Position numbers and translations under genes: made by a program
Notes under the pieces: generated by a model
The model's input: the letters and a program-made list of their open reading frames with translations, nothing else
Told to the model about the DNA's origin: nothing
Database searches by the model: none
NCBI GenBank assembly: GCA_020849765.1
Contig: JADLAY010000069.1
Coordinates: 186,001 to 250,000, forward strand
DNA: 64,000 bases
Direction of reading: 5' to 3'
Source: Anaerolineae bacterium
Lineage (GTDB): Bacteria > Chloroflexota > Anaerolineae > Aggregatilineales > Phototrophicaceae
Part shown: piece after piece, positions 1-11,183 of the stretch
How the letters are laid out: each line of letters starts with the position of its first letter
Numbering within the stretch: position 1 is the first letter of the stretch

Positions 1-126
1 CGCGCCGACGATCAGGAGCGGCCCGCCGGTCTCCTCCGCCAGCTCGCGGTAGAAGTCGAAATCTTCCGTTTTGTCGTCGTGTTCGGAATCGTAGTAGCGA
101 GCGATCAACGCATAAAAGCCGGACAT
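1..126 (-). CDS. class I SAM-dependent methyltransferase, N-terminal fragment
   Basis: Only the first 42 codons are inside the window; the gene runs off the left edge. The visible peptide begins MSGFYALIARYYDSEHDD and continues with a FYRELAEETGGPLLIVGA segment. This is the usual N-terminus of class I methyltransferases: a Tyr-Asp helix, then the strand leading into the SAM-binding glycine motif, which lies outside. An AAGGAAG ribosome site overlaps the stop codon of the upstream crotonase gene, with a 9-base gap between the two genes, so they are probably one operon. Substrate cannot be told. The assignment rests on a short stretch and is moderate. Confidence 0.55.
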   Translation of the reverse strand, partial: MSGFYALIARYYDSEHDDKTEDFDFYRELAEETGGPLLIVGA

Positions 127-135
127 GGCGCTTCC

Positions 136-924
136 TTAGTTTCCGTTTTCTCGCTCGACGAAGGCTCGCATGGCAGCCTGATGCGTCTCGCCCGTCCACA
201 GTGCTGGGAACAACGCACGCTCGCGGGCGAGCGCTGCTTCGTAAGGTTGGTTCAGCCCTGCCTGAAGCATCGCCTTGGCCGCGATCACCGCCGCCTGATC
301 CAGGGACGCGATGCGCTGCGCCAGCGCCAGCGCGCCGTCCAGCGCCTCGCCGGGCGGCATGATGGTCATCGCCAGCCCAAGCTTCGCGATCTCGTCGGCG
401 TCGAGTGGCTGAGCGCGCATCAGCAGTTCGAAGGCGCGCGCATAGCCCACCGTTCTCAGCAGCCGCTGTCCACCGCCCCAGCCAGGGATCAGCCCACGGC
501 GCAGGTGGATGAAGCCGAGCCGCGCCGTCTGGTCGATCACGCGCACGTCGCAGGCGAGTGCCAGTTCACTGCCGCCGCCCAGGGCATAACCGTTGATGGC
601 AGCGATGACGGGAAATGGCAGGCGCTCCAGGGCCAGCAGCGCGTTACCCATCAACGCAGTCATCTGTGCCGCGTCTTCAACAGACAGCCGATGGCTGAGG
701 TCGTCGAGGTCGCCGCCGCTGCAAAAGGCATCCTGGCCTTCGCCCGTGACGATCAGAGCGCGCACGGCGCTGTCCTGCGCCAGTGCGTCGATGGTCGCCG
801 CCATCTGCGTCATGGTGGCAGTATCGAGCGCATTACGCCGCTGCGGCCTTGCGATGGTCATGACGGCAATGCCGCTTGCATCGATTTCACAGCGCAGCGT
901 CGTCGTGGTTGGTTGCCTGATCAA
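136..924 (-). CDS. enoyl-CoA hydratase/isomerase family protein, ethylmalonyl-CoA decarboxylase-like
   Basis: Crotonase-fold protein acting on acyl-CoA thioesters. Visible signatures are RPQRRNALD near the N-terminus, an oxyanion-hole segment (AFCSGGDL) and YALGGGSELALACDVRV. Counting from the TTG at 924, the first acidic catalytic residue is kept (Glu120), but the second canonical glutamate, 20 residues on, is replaced by His140 in GFIHLRRGLIPGWGGG. Animal ethylmalonyl-CoA decarboxylase (ECHDC1) has a very similar FVHKEMGIIPSWGG segment, so decarboxylation of a malonyl-CoA derivative is more likely than hydration (inference). The TTG start was chosen because GGTGA lies 7 bases upstream and it gives about 262 residues, the usual length. 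An ATG at 975 and a TTG at 987 are in-frame alternatives. A methyltransferase gene follows 9 bases downstream. Confidence 0.8.
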   Translation of the reverse strand: MIRQPTTTTLRCEIDASGIAVMTIARPQRRNALDTATMTQMAATIDALAQDSAVRALIVTGEGQDAFCSGGDLDDLSHRLSVEDAAQMTALMGNALLALERLPFPVIAAINGYALGGGSELALACDVRVIDQTARLGFIHLRRGLIPGWGGGQRLLRTVGYARAFELLMRAQPLDADEIAKLGLAMTIMPPGEALDGALALAQRIASLDQAAVIAAKAMLQAGLNQPYEAALARERALFPALWTGETHQAAMRAFVERENGN

Positions 925-1092
925 GGGAAATTCACCAGTGGGAAGCGGAATGGGCGTGAGTCTAGCCAAAAGCATCACTGCCGACAAGTTGAAACTTGAG
1001 CGGCTCTTTAAAATATATGTTTTTTAGGCCTTTGTATGGTAATTTCGTTCAAGATTTGTTTGTGCGAAGGGTTAGGTTAGTTTCGCATTTGA

Positions 1093-4000
1093 ATGCTTAA
1101 CGCTATACGGACATCTCGGCGCCAAAACCGCCTTACTTTACTCTTGCTTCCCCTCACTTTGGCACTTGTGAGCGGGTTGTTCTTGATCTCGCCTACTTTT
1201 GCCCAAACACCCCAGTGTACGAGTGTCTGTTACGTTGATGCCGCGGCTGGCGATGACGCCAATAGCGGGGCATCCCCCGATCAAGCCAAACAAACCATCC
1301 AGGCCGCGCTAGACGTGGTCGAGCCAGATGGCGAAATCATGATCGCTGCGGGCGAGTACGTCGAGCAGCTCTTCATTGATAAGAACGTCGCCCTGAGCAG
1401 TGAAGACAACGCCGACGTCGTCATCCAGGCGCCGGAGACATTGCAGAATTCCCTGCCGGTGCCGCCGGGCGCGACCTCGGTGCGCAGCATCATCACGGTG
1501 CGTGCGGGTGCCGTCACCTCGTTGTCCGGCCTATCCATCGCCGGGCCGATCGCCGCCAGCCGCTGCGAAGACAACGTCAGCGGCATTTACGTGCATCAGG
1601 AAGCCCAACTCACGCTGTCCGATGCTATCGTCCGCGACGTTTACCCGACCGGAGCGGGCGCAGATCTGACCTCGTGCGCGACCGGTATCGGCGTGCGCGT
1701 CGGCGAGTACGGCGAAGGCACCAGCGGCAGCGCCAACATCAACCGCTCGACCTTCAGCGGCTTCCAGAAGGCGGCCATCGTCATCAGTAACGAAGGCTCG
1801 CAGGCGTCAATCGAAGAAAGCACCATTGTCGGCGCAGGCAATATCCCGGCCTTGCCTCAGAACGGCATCCAGATTTCCGTCGGCGCCAATGCCCTGGTGC
1901 GCAACAATGTCATCCGTGACCTGCGCTGCGATAACGCCACCTGCGGCAGCGATCCGGCCAGCCAGTTTGCCGCCAGCGGCATCCTGCTCTTCAACAGCGG
2001 CAGCAACTCACTCATCAGCGGCAACGTCATCACTGAGAGCGACATCGGCATCTATAGCCTCAGCCCGGACGTGATGATCAGCGACAATACGCTGCGCAAC
2101 AACCGCTACATCGGCGTCCTGGTCGACGAAGGCGTGGCCACCCTCAGCGGGAATACGATCACGGGCGGCATCTACGGGATCTACGCCATCTCGTTCGATG
2201 GACTGCTGTATGGCATTCTCGGCGATACGGCGGCGACCCTCACCCGTAACACCATCACCGGCACGCAAACGGGCATCGCGCTCCAGGATGAGAACGAAGC
2301 GGACAGTATCGCCCCGCTCGTGAACGGCTCGTACAACATCATCGCCGGCAACGAGGCAGGCGTCGAAAACCCGACCGAGCGCGTCATGGACGTGAGCTGC
2401 AACTGGTGGGGCGCGGCCGATGGCCCGTCCGGCGAGGCGGAAGGCAGCGGCGATTCGGTCACGCGCAACACCAACTATCTGCCCTGGCTGACGAGCGACA
2501 ATCTGGACAGCTCGTGCGCAGGCATTGTCAACAACACGCCCGTCACGCACGACGATACCGCTTCGACGGTCGCCGGAACACCGGTCGTCATCGACGTGCT
2601 CGCCAACGACAGCGATCCCGATGGTGACACACTCGGCGTCACGCCTGATGCACCGGGTAACGGTGTGGCGACGCCTCAGCCCGGCGGTGTCGTCGTCTAT
2701 ACACCTGCCGACGGCTTCTCCGGCACGGATCGCTTCTCTTATACCGCTGTCGATGGCAAAGGCGGCACGTCAACCTCGACCGTGATTGTCGTCGTGCAGC
2801 CGCCGCCGAATCAGCCGCCGGTTGCCGCCGACGATGCGGTGACAACGTCATTCGAAACGCCGATCAATATCGCCGTGCTGGCGAACGACGCCGACCCGGA
2901 CGCAAATGCCCTGCTGGTGACGGAAGTGGGCACGCCGGAGCATGGTTCGCTGGCGAGCACGGGCGAAGGCATCTTCCTGTATACGCCCGAAGAAGGGTTC
3001 GTCGGCAAAGACTCGTTCACTTACACCGTCAGCGATGGCAAGGGCGGCAGCGCTTCCGCAGCGGTTTCCATCGAAGTCACGGAGCCGCCCAATCAGCCGC
3101 CGGTCGCCATGCCGGATCATGCGGAGACGATTGCCGGGACGCCGGTGACGATCGACATCCTCGCTAATGACTCCGATCCCGATGACGATCCGCTGACGCT
3201 GGTCAACGCCACCGACCCGGAAGATGGCAGCATCGCCACCAACCCGGATGGCACGATCACCTTCATCCCTGACGCGGATTTCGTCGGCGAAGCGACCTTC
3301 ACCTACGACATTGCGGATGGACGCGATGGCGCGGACAGCACCACCGTCATCATCGACGTGCAACCGCCGCCCAATCAGCCGCCGGTCGCACGCCCGGAGA
3401 CGGCTGAGACGCTCATGGATACGCCGGTCGAGATCGACGTGCTCGCCAATGACAGCGATCCGGAAGGCGATCCGCTCACGCTGACGGTGTTCGACCCACC
3501 GGATTCGGGCGAAGCGGTCGTCGGCGACGATGACACGATCACCTACACCCCGCGCGAGGGCTTCACCGGCGTCGATATCTTCGTCTACACCATCGAGGAT
3601 GATAAAGGCGAGAGCGACACTGCCCGCGTCACCGTACGCGTGCTGCCGCCGCCCAATCAGCCGCCGGTCGCCGAGGACGACAGCGCCGACACGCTCATGA
3701 GCGTCGCTGTGACCGTGGATGTGCTCACCAACGACAGCGACCCGGATGATGACACGCTGAGTATCGCGTCGATCGGCAGCCCTGCGCACGGCAGCGCCGT
3801 CCGCAACGAGAATGGCACCGTCACCTATACGCCTGACGCGGATTTCGTCGGCGTCGACCGGTTCACCTACACGATTGACGATGGACGCGGGGCGGGCGAC
3901 GAAGCGACTATCGTCATCACGGTGGAACGTCCGCCCAACCAGCCGCCGTCGGCCTTTGACGATACGGTCTCCACGACCGAGAGCACAGCGGTCGATATTG

Positions 4001-6942
4001 ACATGCTCGCCAACGACAGCGATCCTAACGGCGATGAGCTCACCATCACCAGCATCACCCCTGCCTTGAGCGGACGCGCCGAACTCGGTGAAGATGGCAT
4101 TATCACCTACACGCCGAACCCGATCTTCATCGGCGCGGACACCTTCAGCTACACGATTGAAGATGGCGACGGTGCGAGTGACTCAGCGCTCGTGGTCGTC
4201 ATCGTCGGTGCTGCGCCCAACACCGCGCCGCAGGCCGTCAATGACCGCGTCGAAGTCACCATGCTCGGCCCGGTGCGCATCGAACCGCTGGCGAACGACA
4301 GCGACGAGGACGGCGACGACCTCACGATTGTGACTCTGTCGCAGCCGACCAATGGCTCAGCCAGGGTCAACGATGACGACAGCATCACGTATACGCCATC
4401 CGTCGGCTTCCAGGGTGTGGACACCATGGTCTACACCATCAACGATGGCAAGGGTGGCAGCGACAGCGCCAATATCACCATCGTCGTAGCGACGCCGACC
4501 AACGAACCGCCGATCGCCGTCAACGACAGCGTGGAAACCCTGCGCGATACGCCAGTGCGCATCGACGTGCTCGCCAACGACCGCGATCCGGAAGATGGCG
4601 ACATCAATATCTCGACGATTAGCGAGCCGACCCACGGCAGCGCGGCGCTCGATGACGGAGTCATCCTTTATACGCCACCGCTCGACTTCACCGGCGAGGA
4701 CAGCTTCACCTACACCGTCGCCGATGCGAACGGTGGTGTCAGCACGGCCTCGGTCGATGTCACCGTCGTGCCGCCGCCCAACACGCCGCCGCAGGCCATC
4801 TCCGATCGCAGCTCGACCACCGTCAATATCCCGGTCACGATTGCGGTGCTTGCCAACGATACGGATGCCGACGGCGATCCGCTGACCCTCGTCAGCGTCG
4901 AAGCGCTGGGCGCAGGCGAAGGCACCACGCAGGCCAACCCGGACGGCACCATCACGTTCACGCCGCCGCAGGACTTCCTGGGCATCATCAGCTTCGCCTA
5001 CACCATCGCCGACGCGGAAGAGGCCGAGGCGAGCGCACGCGTCACCGTCGAAGTGCTGCCGCCGCCAAACGTCGATCCGGTTGCGGTGGATGATCAGGTG
5101 GCGACCGGCGCGGCGACCAGCACGGCCATCAGCGTCCTGCTCAACGATAGCGATCCCGATGGCGACGACTTCTCGTTGGTCGACATCAGCGCGCCGCAGA
5201 ACGGGACAGCGATACACATCGGCAATGGCGTCATTGTCTATGCACCCAATAGCGGCTTCAGCGGCCTGGATACCTTCACCTACACGATTATGGATGCACG
5301 CGGCGGCGAAGACACGGCGACGGTGACGGTCGATGTCGCCCCGCCGCTGCCGACCACCGGTAACGTCGCGGTCATCAAGGTCGTCAACTGGAACACGATC
5401 GAGCCGAACCCGGATCGTGTCTTCAAACTCTGCTTGAGCGGCCCGTCCTACCCAGTTGAGCCCGACTGCCAGCCGATCGGCGGCAACGGCGGCGTGCTGA
5501 TGTGGGAAAACCTGATCCCCGGCATGTACATCGTCAAGGAAGTCGATCCGGGCGAACCGTGGGAGTTCAACAATTCGGGCGTGCGCATCGATGTGGTGGC
5601 CAACGCTACTGGCGGCGGGTTGATGACCAACTTCTTTGATTACGCCTACGAGCCGCTGTCGCCCGTTTGCCCGGAGAATACTGTGCAATTGGCGCAGATT
5701 CCGCAGACCGTCCTGACGCCGGATAGTGACCCCGTCAGCGCCTGGATTGCCCTGCGCGGCCCGGCGCTCGTCACCGTCCAGGTCGCCTCGATGGTCGGCC
5801 ATCCGGATCTCGGCTGCCCATACAGCGGTAATCAGTGCGCGGCGGAAGACAATGAAGAATTCGACGTCATCGTCGACCAGGTCGAGATCCAGACGATCTC
5901 GGATCACGGTGAGAACCAGTGGCAGTCGTTTGAGGTCAGCGCGGGTGTCCAGTTCGCCGGGACGCACCAGATCGTGCTCAGACATACAGGACGTGAAGAT
6001 TCCAACGGCGGGCTGGGTGACGTGACCGTGAGCGCGGTCATCTGCTACGGCGCTGCGCCGATCAACATCCGCGGCGCTGCCAGCGACCAGGGTGACTCGA
6101 ACGTGGATGCGACGGCCACGCCGCAGCCAGCGGATACGCCACAGCCGACCTTCATCCCGCCGACGAGTTCGCCGGCCCCGACCAGCACACCGGTGCCGAC
6201 GGCCACGCCGCGCCCAACCAACACGCCTGTTCCGACGAATACGCCGCGTCCAACCAATACACCGCGTCCGACGAATACGCCACGTCCGACCAATACGCCG
6301 GTGCCGACGTCAACGAATACACCAGTGCCGACGAACACGCCCAGGCCGACGAATACACCACGTCCGACCAATACGCCACGGCCAACGAACACACCGCGTC
6401 CGACCAATACGCCACGGCCAACAGATACACCGGTGCCGTCGCCCACCAACACGCCAGTACCGACGAACACGCCGGTACCGACGAACACGCCGGTACCCAC
6501 CAACACGCCGGTACCGACGAACACGCCGCTGCCACCACCGACGAATACACCGGTGCCGCCACCGACGAATACACCGGTGCCGCCACCGACGAACACACCC
6601 GTGCCGCCGACGGACGTACCGCCAACAGCGGTGCCGCCCACGGCCGTGCCGCCGACGGCAGTACCACCCACCGATCCGCCACCACCAACGGCGGTACCAC
6701 CGACGGATCCGCCGCCGCCGACAGCGGTGCCACCGACGGATCCGCCGCCGCCGACGGCAGTACCACCCACCGATCCGCCACCACCGTCCGTCGAACCAGC
6801 GACTGAACCGCCAACGGCTGTTCCCGCGCCGCCCACCGATCCACCACCGCCCACAGTCGAAGGCGTGGTGGGGAGTGTTATCGGTATTGTGGATGATCTG
6901 ACAGGTGGCCTCATCGGCGGTTTGGGCCTCGGCGGCGGCTGA
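1093..6942 (+). CDS. giant secreted beta-helix / cadherin-like repeat protein with Pro-Thr stalk
   Basis: A 1949-residue exported protein. Residues 1-38 form a signal peptide (hydrophobic LLLLPLTLALVSGLFLI, cleavage after PTFA). Residues of about 40-460 resemble a right-handed parallel beta-helix (DUF1565/pectate-lyase-like, many NxI and GIY turns). From about 478 to 1416 there are ten tandem repeats of roughly 92-95 residues with the core VLANDSDPDGDxL and FTYTIxDGxGG, i.e. Big_9/cadherin-like Ig-fold repeats; the DxDxDGD element suggests calcium binding. Then come a SpaA/prealbumin-like domain (about 1420-1520), a cysteine-containing beta domain (about 1525-1670), a Pro/Thr stalk (about 1672-1924), and a short Gly-rich end (GGLIGGLGLGGG). 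There is no LPXTG or obvious membrane anchor. Probably a cell-surface or extracellular adhesion/matrix protein; the ligand is unknown. The ATG at 1093 gives the only good signal peptide. Confidence 0.85.
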   Translation: MLNAIRTSRRQNRLTLLLLPLTLALVSGLFLISPTFAQTPQCTSVCYVDAAAGDDANSGASPDQAKQTIQAALDVVEPDGEIMIAAGEYVEQLFIDKNVALSSEDNADVVIQAPETLQNSLPVPPGATSVRSIITVRAGAVTSLSGLSIAGPIAASRCEDNVSGIYVHQEAQLTLSDAIVRDVYPTGAGADLTSCATGIGVRVGEYGEGTSGSANINRSTFSGFQKAAIVISNEGSQASIEESTIVGAGNIPALPQNGIQISVGANALVRNNVIRDLRCDNATCGSDPASQFAASGILLFNSGSNSLISGNVITESDIGIYSLSPDVMISDNTLRNNRYIGVLVDEGVATLSGNTITGGIYGIYAISFDGLLYGILGDTAATLTRNTITGTQTGIALQDENEADSIAPLVNGSYNIIAGNEAGVENPTERVMDVSCNWWGAADGPSGEAEGSGDSVTRNTNYLPWLTSDNLDSSCAGIVNNTPVTHDDTASTVAGTPVVIDVLANDSDPDGDTLGVTPDAPGNGVATPQPGGVVVYTPADGFSGTDRFSYTAVDGKGGTSTSTVIVVVQPPPNQPPVAADDAVTTSFETPINIAVLANDADPDANALLVTEVGTPEHGSLASTGEGIFLYTPEEGFVGKDSFTYTVSDGKGGSASAAVSIEVTEPPNQPPVAMPDHAETIAGTPVTIDILANDSDPDDDPLTLVNATDPEDGSIATNPDGTITFIPDADFVGEATFTYDIADGRDGADSTTVIIDVQPPPNQPPVARPETAETLMDTPVEIDVLANDSDPEGDPLTLTVFDPPDSGEAVVGDDDTITYTPREGFTGVDIFVYTIEDDKGESDTARVTVRVLPPPNQPPVAEDDSADTLMSVAVTVDVLTNDSDPDDDTLSIASIGSPAHGSAVRNENGTVTYTPDADFVGVDRFTYTIDDGRGAGDEATIVITVERPPNQPPSAFDDTVSTTESTAVDIDMLANDSDPNGDELTITSITPALSGRAELGEDGIITYTPNPIFIGADTFSYTIEDGDGASDSALVVVIVGAAPNTAPQAVNDRVEVTMLGPVRIEPLANDSDEDGDDLTIVTLSQPTNGSARVNDDDSITYTPSVGFQGVDTMVYTINDGKGGSDSANITIVVATPTNEPPIAVNDSVETLRDTPVRIDVLANDRDPEDGDINISTISEPTHGSAALDDGVILYTPPLDFTGEDSFTYTVADANGGVSTASVDVTVVPPPNTPPQAISDRSSTTVNIPVTIAVLANDTDADGDPLTLVSVEALGAGEGTTQANPDGTITFTPPQDFLGIISFAYTIADAEEAEASARVTVEVLPPPNVDPVAVDDQVATGAATSTAISVLLNDSDPDGDDFSLVDISAPQNGTAIHIGNGVIVYAPNSGFSGLDTFTYTIMDARGGEDTATVTVDVAPPLPTTGNVAVIKVVNWNTIEPNPDRVFKLCLSGPSYPVEPDCQPIGGNGGVLMWENLIPGMYIVKEVDPGEPWEFNNSGVRIDVVANATGGGLMTNFFDYAYEPLSPVCPENTVQLAQIPQTVLTPDSDPVSAWIALRGPALVTVQVASMVGHPDLGCPYSGNQCAAEDNEEFDVIVDQVEIQTISDHGENQWQSFEVSAGVQFAGTHQIVLRHTGREDSNGGLGDVTVSAVICYGAAPINIRGAASDQGDSNVDATATPQPADTPQPTFIPPTSSPAPTSTPVPTATPRPTNTPVPTNTPRPTNTPRPTNTPRPTNTPVPTSTNTPVPTNTPRPTNTPRPTNTPRPTNTPRPTNTPRPTDTPVPSPTNTPVPTNTPVPTNTPVPTNTPVPTNTPLPPPTNTPVPPPTNTPVPPPTNTPVPPTDVPPTAVPPTAVPPTAVPPTDPPPPTAVPPTDPPPPTAVPPTDPPPPTAVPPTDPPPPSVEPATEPPTAVPAPPTDPPPPTVEGVVGSVIGIVDDLTGGLIGGLGLGGG
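2527..5340 (+). repeat. ten tandem Big_9/cadherin-like coding repeats
   Basis: Ten in-frame repeats of about 280 bases inside the gene at 1093-6942. Each repeat encodes xxDVLANDSDPDGDxLTL, a GSA..NxDGTITYTP segment, FxGxDxFTYTIxDG and a PPPNQPPVA linker. Repeats differ in sequence, notably repeat 7 (LANDSDEDGD) and repeat 8 (LANDRDPEDGD), so they are not a recent perfect duplication. Confidence 0.85.
6110..6866 (+). repeat. low-complexity Pro-Thr stalk repeat
   Basis: Short direct DNA repeats encoding PTNTPRPTNTPVP units, then PPPTNTPVP and PPTAVPPTDPPPP units. The reading frame is kept throughout. Such stalks are common in secreted Chloroflexota proteins and are likely extended and possibly glycosylated (inference). 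The near-identical 12-18 base units make this stretch prone to length change and assembly collapse. Confidence 0.85.
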
Positions 6943-7014
6943 GCCTTGCCGGGGCCAGCGAACGCGCTTAGGATGGGGTTGACATCATACACGTAGAAGC
7001 GCCAAGAACCCGTG

Positions 7015-7449
7015 ATGATTCCACACGTTCCAAGGGTCATACTGCTCCTGAGTTTGCTTGCGCTGCTGTTGGGCGGCTGCCGCAACACGCCGCCTGTCGA
7101 AACGCTCACCGACAACCTGGACATCACCGTCCAACTCGATCCAGATCCGCCACAAATCGGCGACGCCGAACTGGTGGTGACGGTTATGAATGCACAGGGC
7201 GAGCCCGTTGACGATGCGCACATCAACGTGCGCGGTGACATGAATCACGCCGGGATGCGCCCTGTCCTGCGCGAAGTCGAAAGCGGCGAAACCGGCGTCT
7301 ATCGCATTCCCTTCGAATGGACGATGGGTGGCGACTGGATCGTCGATGTCGAAGTCACGCTGCCGGATGGCACCGTCGCGCGCCGCCGCTTCGATTACAC
7401 CGTGGCGCTCGATACGGGCGCACTGCGGGCGCCGTTTGCTCGTGGGTGA
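7015..7449 (+). CDS. FixH/YtkA-like lipoprotein
   Basis: About 144 residues. A lipoprotein signal peptide (VILLLSLLALLLGGC, lipobox LGGC) is followed by an Ig-like beta domain: DITVQLDPDPPQIGDAELVVTV, a DAHINVRGDMNHAGMRP segment with Met and His residues, then GVYRIPFEWTMGGDWIVDVEV. This is the pattern of YtkA/FixH-type periplasmic domains, and the MNHAGM stretch could bind a metal (inference). A GTG three bases upstream (7012) is an alternative start. It ends 3 bases before the polyferredoxin gene, whose ribosome site GGGTGA overlaps this stop codon, so the two are coupled. That mirrors fixG-fixH pairing, but no cbb3 oxidase genes are in the window. Confidence 0.65.
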   Translation: MIPHVPRVILLLSLLALLLGGCRNTPPVETLTDNLDITVQLDPDPPQIGDAELVVTVMNAQGEPVDDAHINVRGDMNHAGMRPVLREVESGETGVYRIPFEWTMGGDWIVDVEVTLPDGTVARRRFDYTVALDTGALRAPFARG

Positions 7450-7452
7450 CCC

Positions 7453-8952
7453 ATGACCACGCGTAGCCCCGCCACCTACCGCCCGAATACCGCCTTCGAT
7501 TTGCTGCGCCTGCCGGTGATCGGTCGGCTCCTTCGCAGTCGATGGGGGCGGCTCACCTTCCAGATCCCGCTGGCGATCATCGCCATCGCCGTGATCCTTG
7601 ACGGATTGACCGGCCCGCCGGAAGCCGCGCGCAATCTGGCGACGGTGACGCCCTGGGTGCAGTATCGCGGCCTGGTCGTGGTCGCGCTGCTGCTGGTTGG
7701 CAATCTCTTTTGTATGGGCTGTCCGTTCACAATGCCACGCACGCTCGCCAGGCGTCTGAGCATCCGCGGACGACGCTTCCCTCTTCTTTTGCGCAATAAA
7801 TGGCTTGCCATCGCCAGCCTGTTCGGCCTGTTCTTCATTTATGAGTGGCTCGATTTATGGGCGAGTCCGGTGCTGACCGCCTGGGTCGCCATCGCCTATT
7901 TCGTGGCTTCGTTCGTGCTCGAAGCCGTCTTCACCGAGTCGGCGTTCTGCAAGTATGTCTGTCCGTTGGGGACGTTCAACTTTGTCTACGCCACCCTGTC
8001 GCCAACGCAGATCGGCGTCAAGAATGCCGATGTCTGCGCCTCGTGCGGCGGCAAGGAGTGCGTCAACGGCAGCTACGCGCCTGAACCTGTCATCCGCGTC
8101 GACACCATCCCGATCGCCGGGACGGGCGACACGGTTGCGAAGACGGTCACCGATGGTCCGCAAGGTACGCTCGGCTGCGGCACGCTGCTGTTCGCCCCGC
8201 AAATCAGCAGCAATCTCGACTGCACCTTTTGCCTGGATTGCGTCCGCGCCTGCCCGCACGCCAACATCGGCCTGATGGCACGCACACCCGGTCGCGAGTT
8301 GGCTCGGCCGGGCGCGTGGCCCCAACGCTGGGATATCTCGCTGCTGCCGGTCATGCTCACCTTCATCGGCCTGACCAATGCCTTCGCCATGGTGCCGCCC
8401 GTCTACGAGCTGCAGCGCTGGCTGGTCGAGGTCGCCGGTTTGCGCAGTGAATTGCTCGTGCTGCTGCTCATCTTCGTCGTCGGCAATTTGCTGCTCCCGG
8501 CGCTTGCGGCCGGCCTGGCCGCGCAGTTGAGCCGCCTGCTCACCGATACACGCAAGAAATACTCGCTGCGAGCGACCGTGGCCGCCTTTGCGCCCACCTT
8601 CGTGCCGCTCGGCTTTGGCATCTGGTTCGCGCATTACAGCTTCCACTTCCTGATCGCGCCGTTCTCGGTCATCCCGATTGCGCAGGAATTCCTCGGCCTG
8701 CCCGGCGCCTGGGAGCAGTTCTCCGGCGGCCTGAGCGTGGAGGCGATCGGCTTGCTGCAGGTGATCGTGCTGCTCGGCGGCCTGGCCTGGAGCGCCTGGC
8801 TGACGCAGCGCGCAGCACTGCGCCTCTATGGGCGGCGTGGTTTCATCGGCCAGTTGCCGTGGATGCTGCTGCTGCTCATCCTCGTCTTCATCGCCATCCA
8901 GATCTTCGCGCAGCCGATGGAAATGCGGGGCACGGAGTTCCTGTTCAGCTGA
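7453..8952 (+). CDS. membrane polyferredoxin (NapH/FixG/NosR-type 4Fe-4S protein)
   Basis: A 499-residue integral membrane iron-sulfur protein. Hydrophobic helices near residues 30-50, 70-90 and 115-170 flank the cysteine motifs FCMGCPF and CKYVCPLGTFN, which are typical of the NapH/FixG/NosR family. A CASCGGKEC segment and a classical 4Fe-4S motif (CTFCLDCVRACPH) follow, then a C-terminal half with about five more transmembrane helices. The family passes electrons from quinol or periplasmic donors to partner oxidoreductases, or assists copper/cytochrome maturation; which applies here cannot be decided. It is translationally coupled to the preceding FixH-like lipoprotein. It is longer than NapH because of the second membrane half. 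Confidence 0.75.
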   Translation: MTTRSPATYRPNTAFDLLRLPVIGRLLRSRWGRLTFQIPLAIIAIAVILDGLTGPPEAARNLATVTPWVQYRGLVVVALLLVGNLFCMGCPFTMPRTLARRLSIRGRRFPLLLRNKWLAIASLFGLFFIYEWLDLWASPVLTAWVAIAYFVASFVLEAVFTESAFCKYVCPLGTFNFVYATLSPTQIGVKNADVCASCGGKECVNGSYAPEPVIRVDTIPIAGTGDTVAKTVTDGPQGTLGCGTLLFAPQISSNLDCTFCLDCVRACPHANIGLMARTPGRELARPGAWPQRWDISLLPVMLTFIGLTNAFAMVPPVYELQRWLVEVAGLRSELLVLLLIFVVGNLLLPALAAGLAAQLSRLLTDTRKKYSLRATVAAFAPTFVPLGFGIWFAHYSFHFLIAPFSVIPIAQEFLGLPGAWEQFSGGLSVEAIGLLQVIVLLGGLAWSAWLTQRAALRLYGRRGFIGQLPWMLLLLILVFIAIQIFAQPMEMRGTEFLFS

Positions 8953-9034
8953 GCGCCATTTCGGCTGTGGGTTGCCTTTTCGCGCCCTTGATGGCAGTCT
9001 AGTCTGACATGCAACACAGACCTGAAGAGCGGTC

Positions 9035-11077
<2,043 letters not shown>

Positions 11078-11100
11078 TGGGCGAGGATACGCTAAAGCAA

Positions 11101-11124
11101 AACCGCCCATTCAAGCGGGCGGTT
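11101..11124 (-). terminator. rho-independent terminator
   Basis: Perfect 8-bp inverted repeat (AACCGCCC / GGGCGGTT, loop of 8). Read on the minus strand it is followed by TTGCTTT, fitting a terminator for the receiver gene that ends at 11184. On the plus strand the T-run is missing, so for the YyaL gene it is at best a weak stop. Confidence 0.65.
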
Positions 11125-11183
11125 CGTGTCAGGCAGTTCTGAAACCTGGGCGTGTATTTCTGCGTAAATACCTCATAGGGACT

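Noticed and set aside
4357..5985. 542-codon minus-strand frame
   Set aside because: Antisense shadow of the repeated Ig-like region; its periodic content mirrors the plus-strand repeats.
6180..6600. Regular short direct repeats that might suggest a CRISPR array
   Set aside because: Units are 12-18 bases, contiguous, in frame and translate to a Pro-Thr stalk. There are no unique spacers and no cas genes.
6979..6984. Perfect TTGACA upstream of the FixH-like lipoprotein gene as a promoter
   Set aside because: No -10-like hexamer occurs 15-19 bases downstream, so the match alone was not called.
6045..7241. 398-codon minus-strand frame rich in VGTGVFVG repeats
   Set aside because: It is the complement of the PTNTPRP-coding stalk repeats and has no ribosome site or independent signature.
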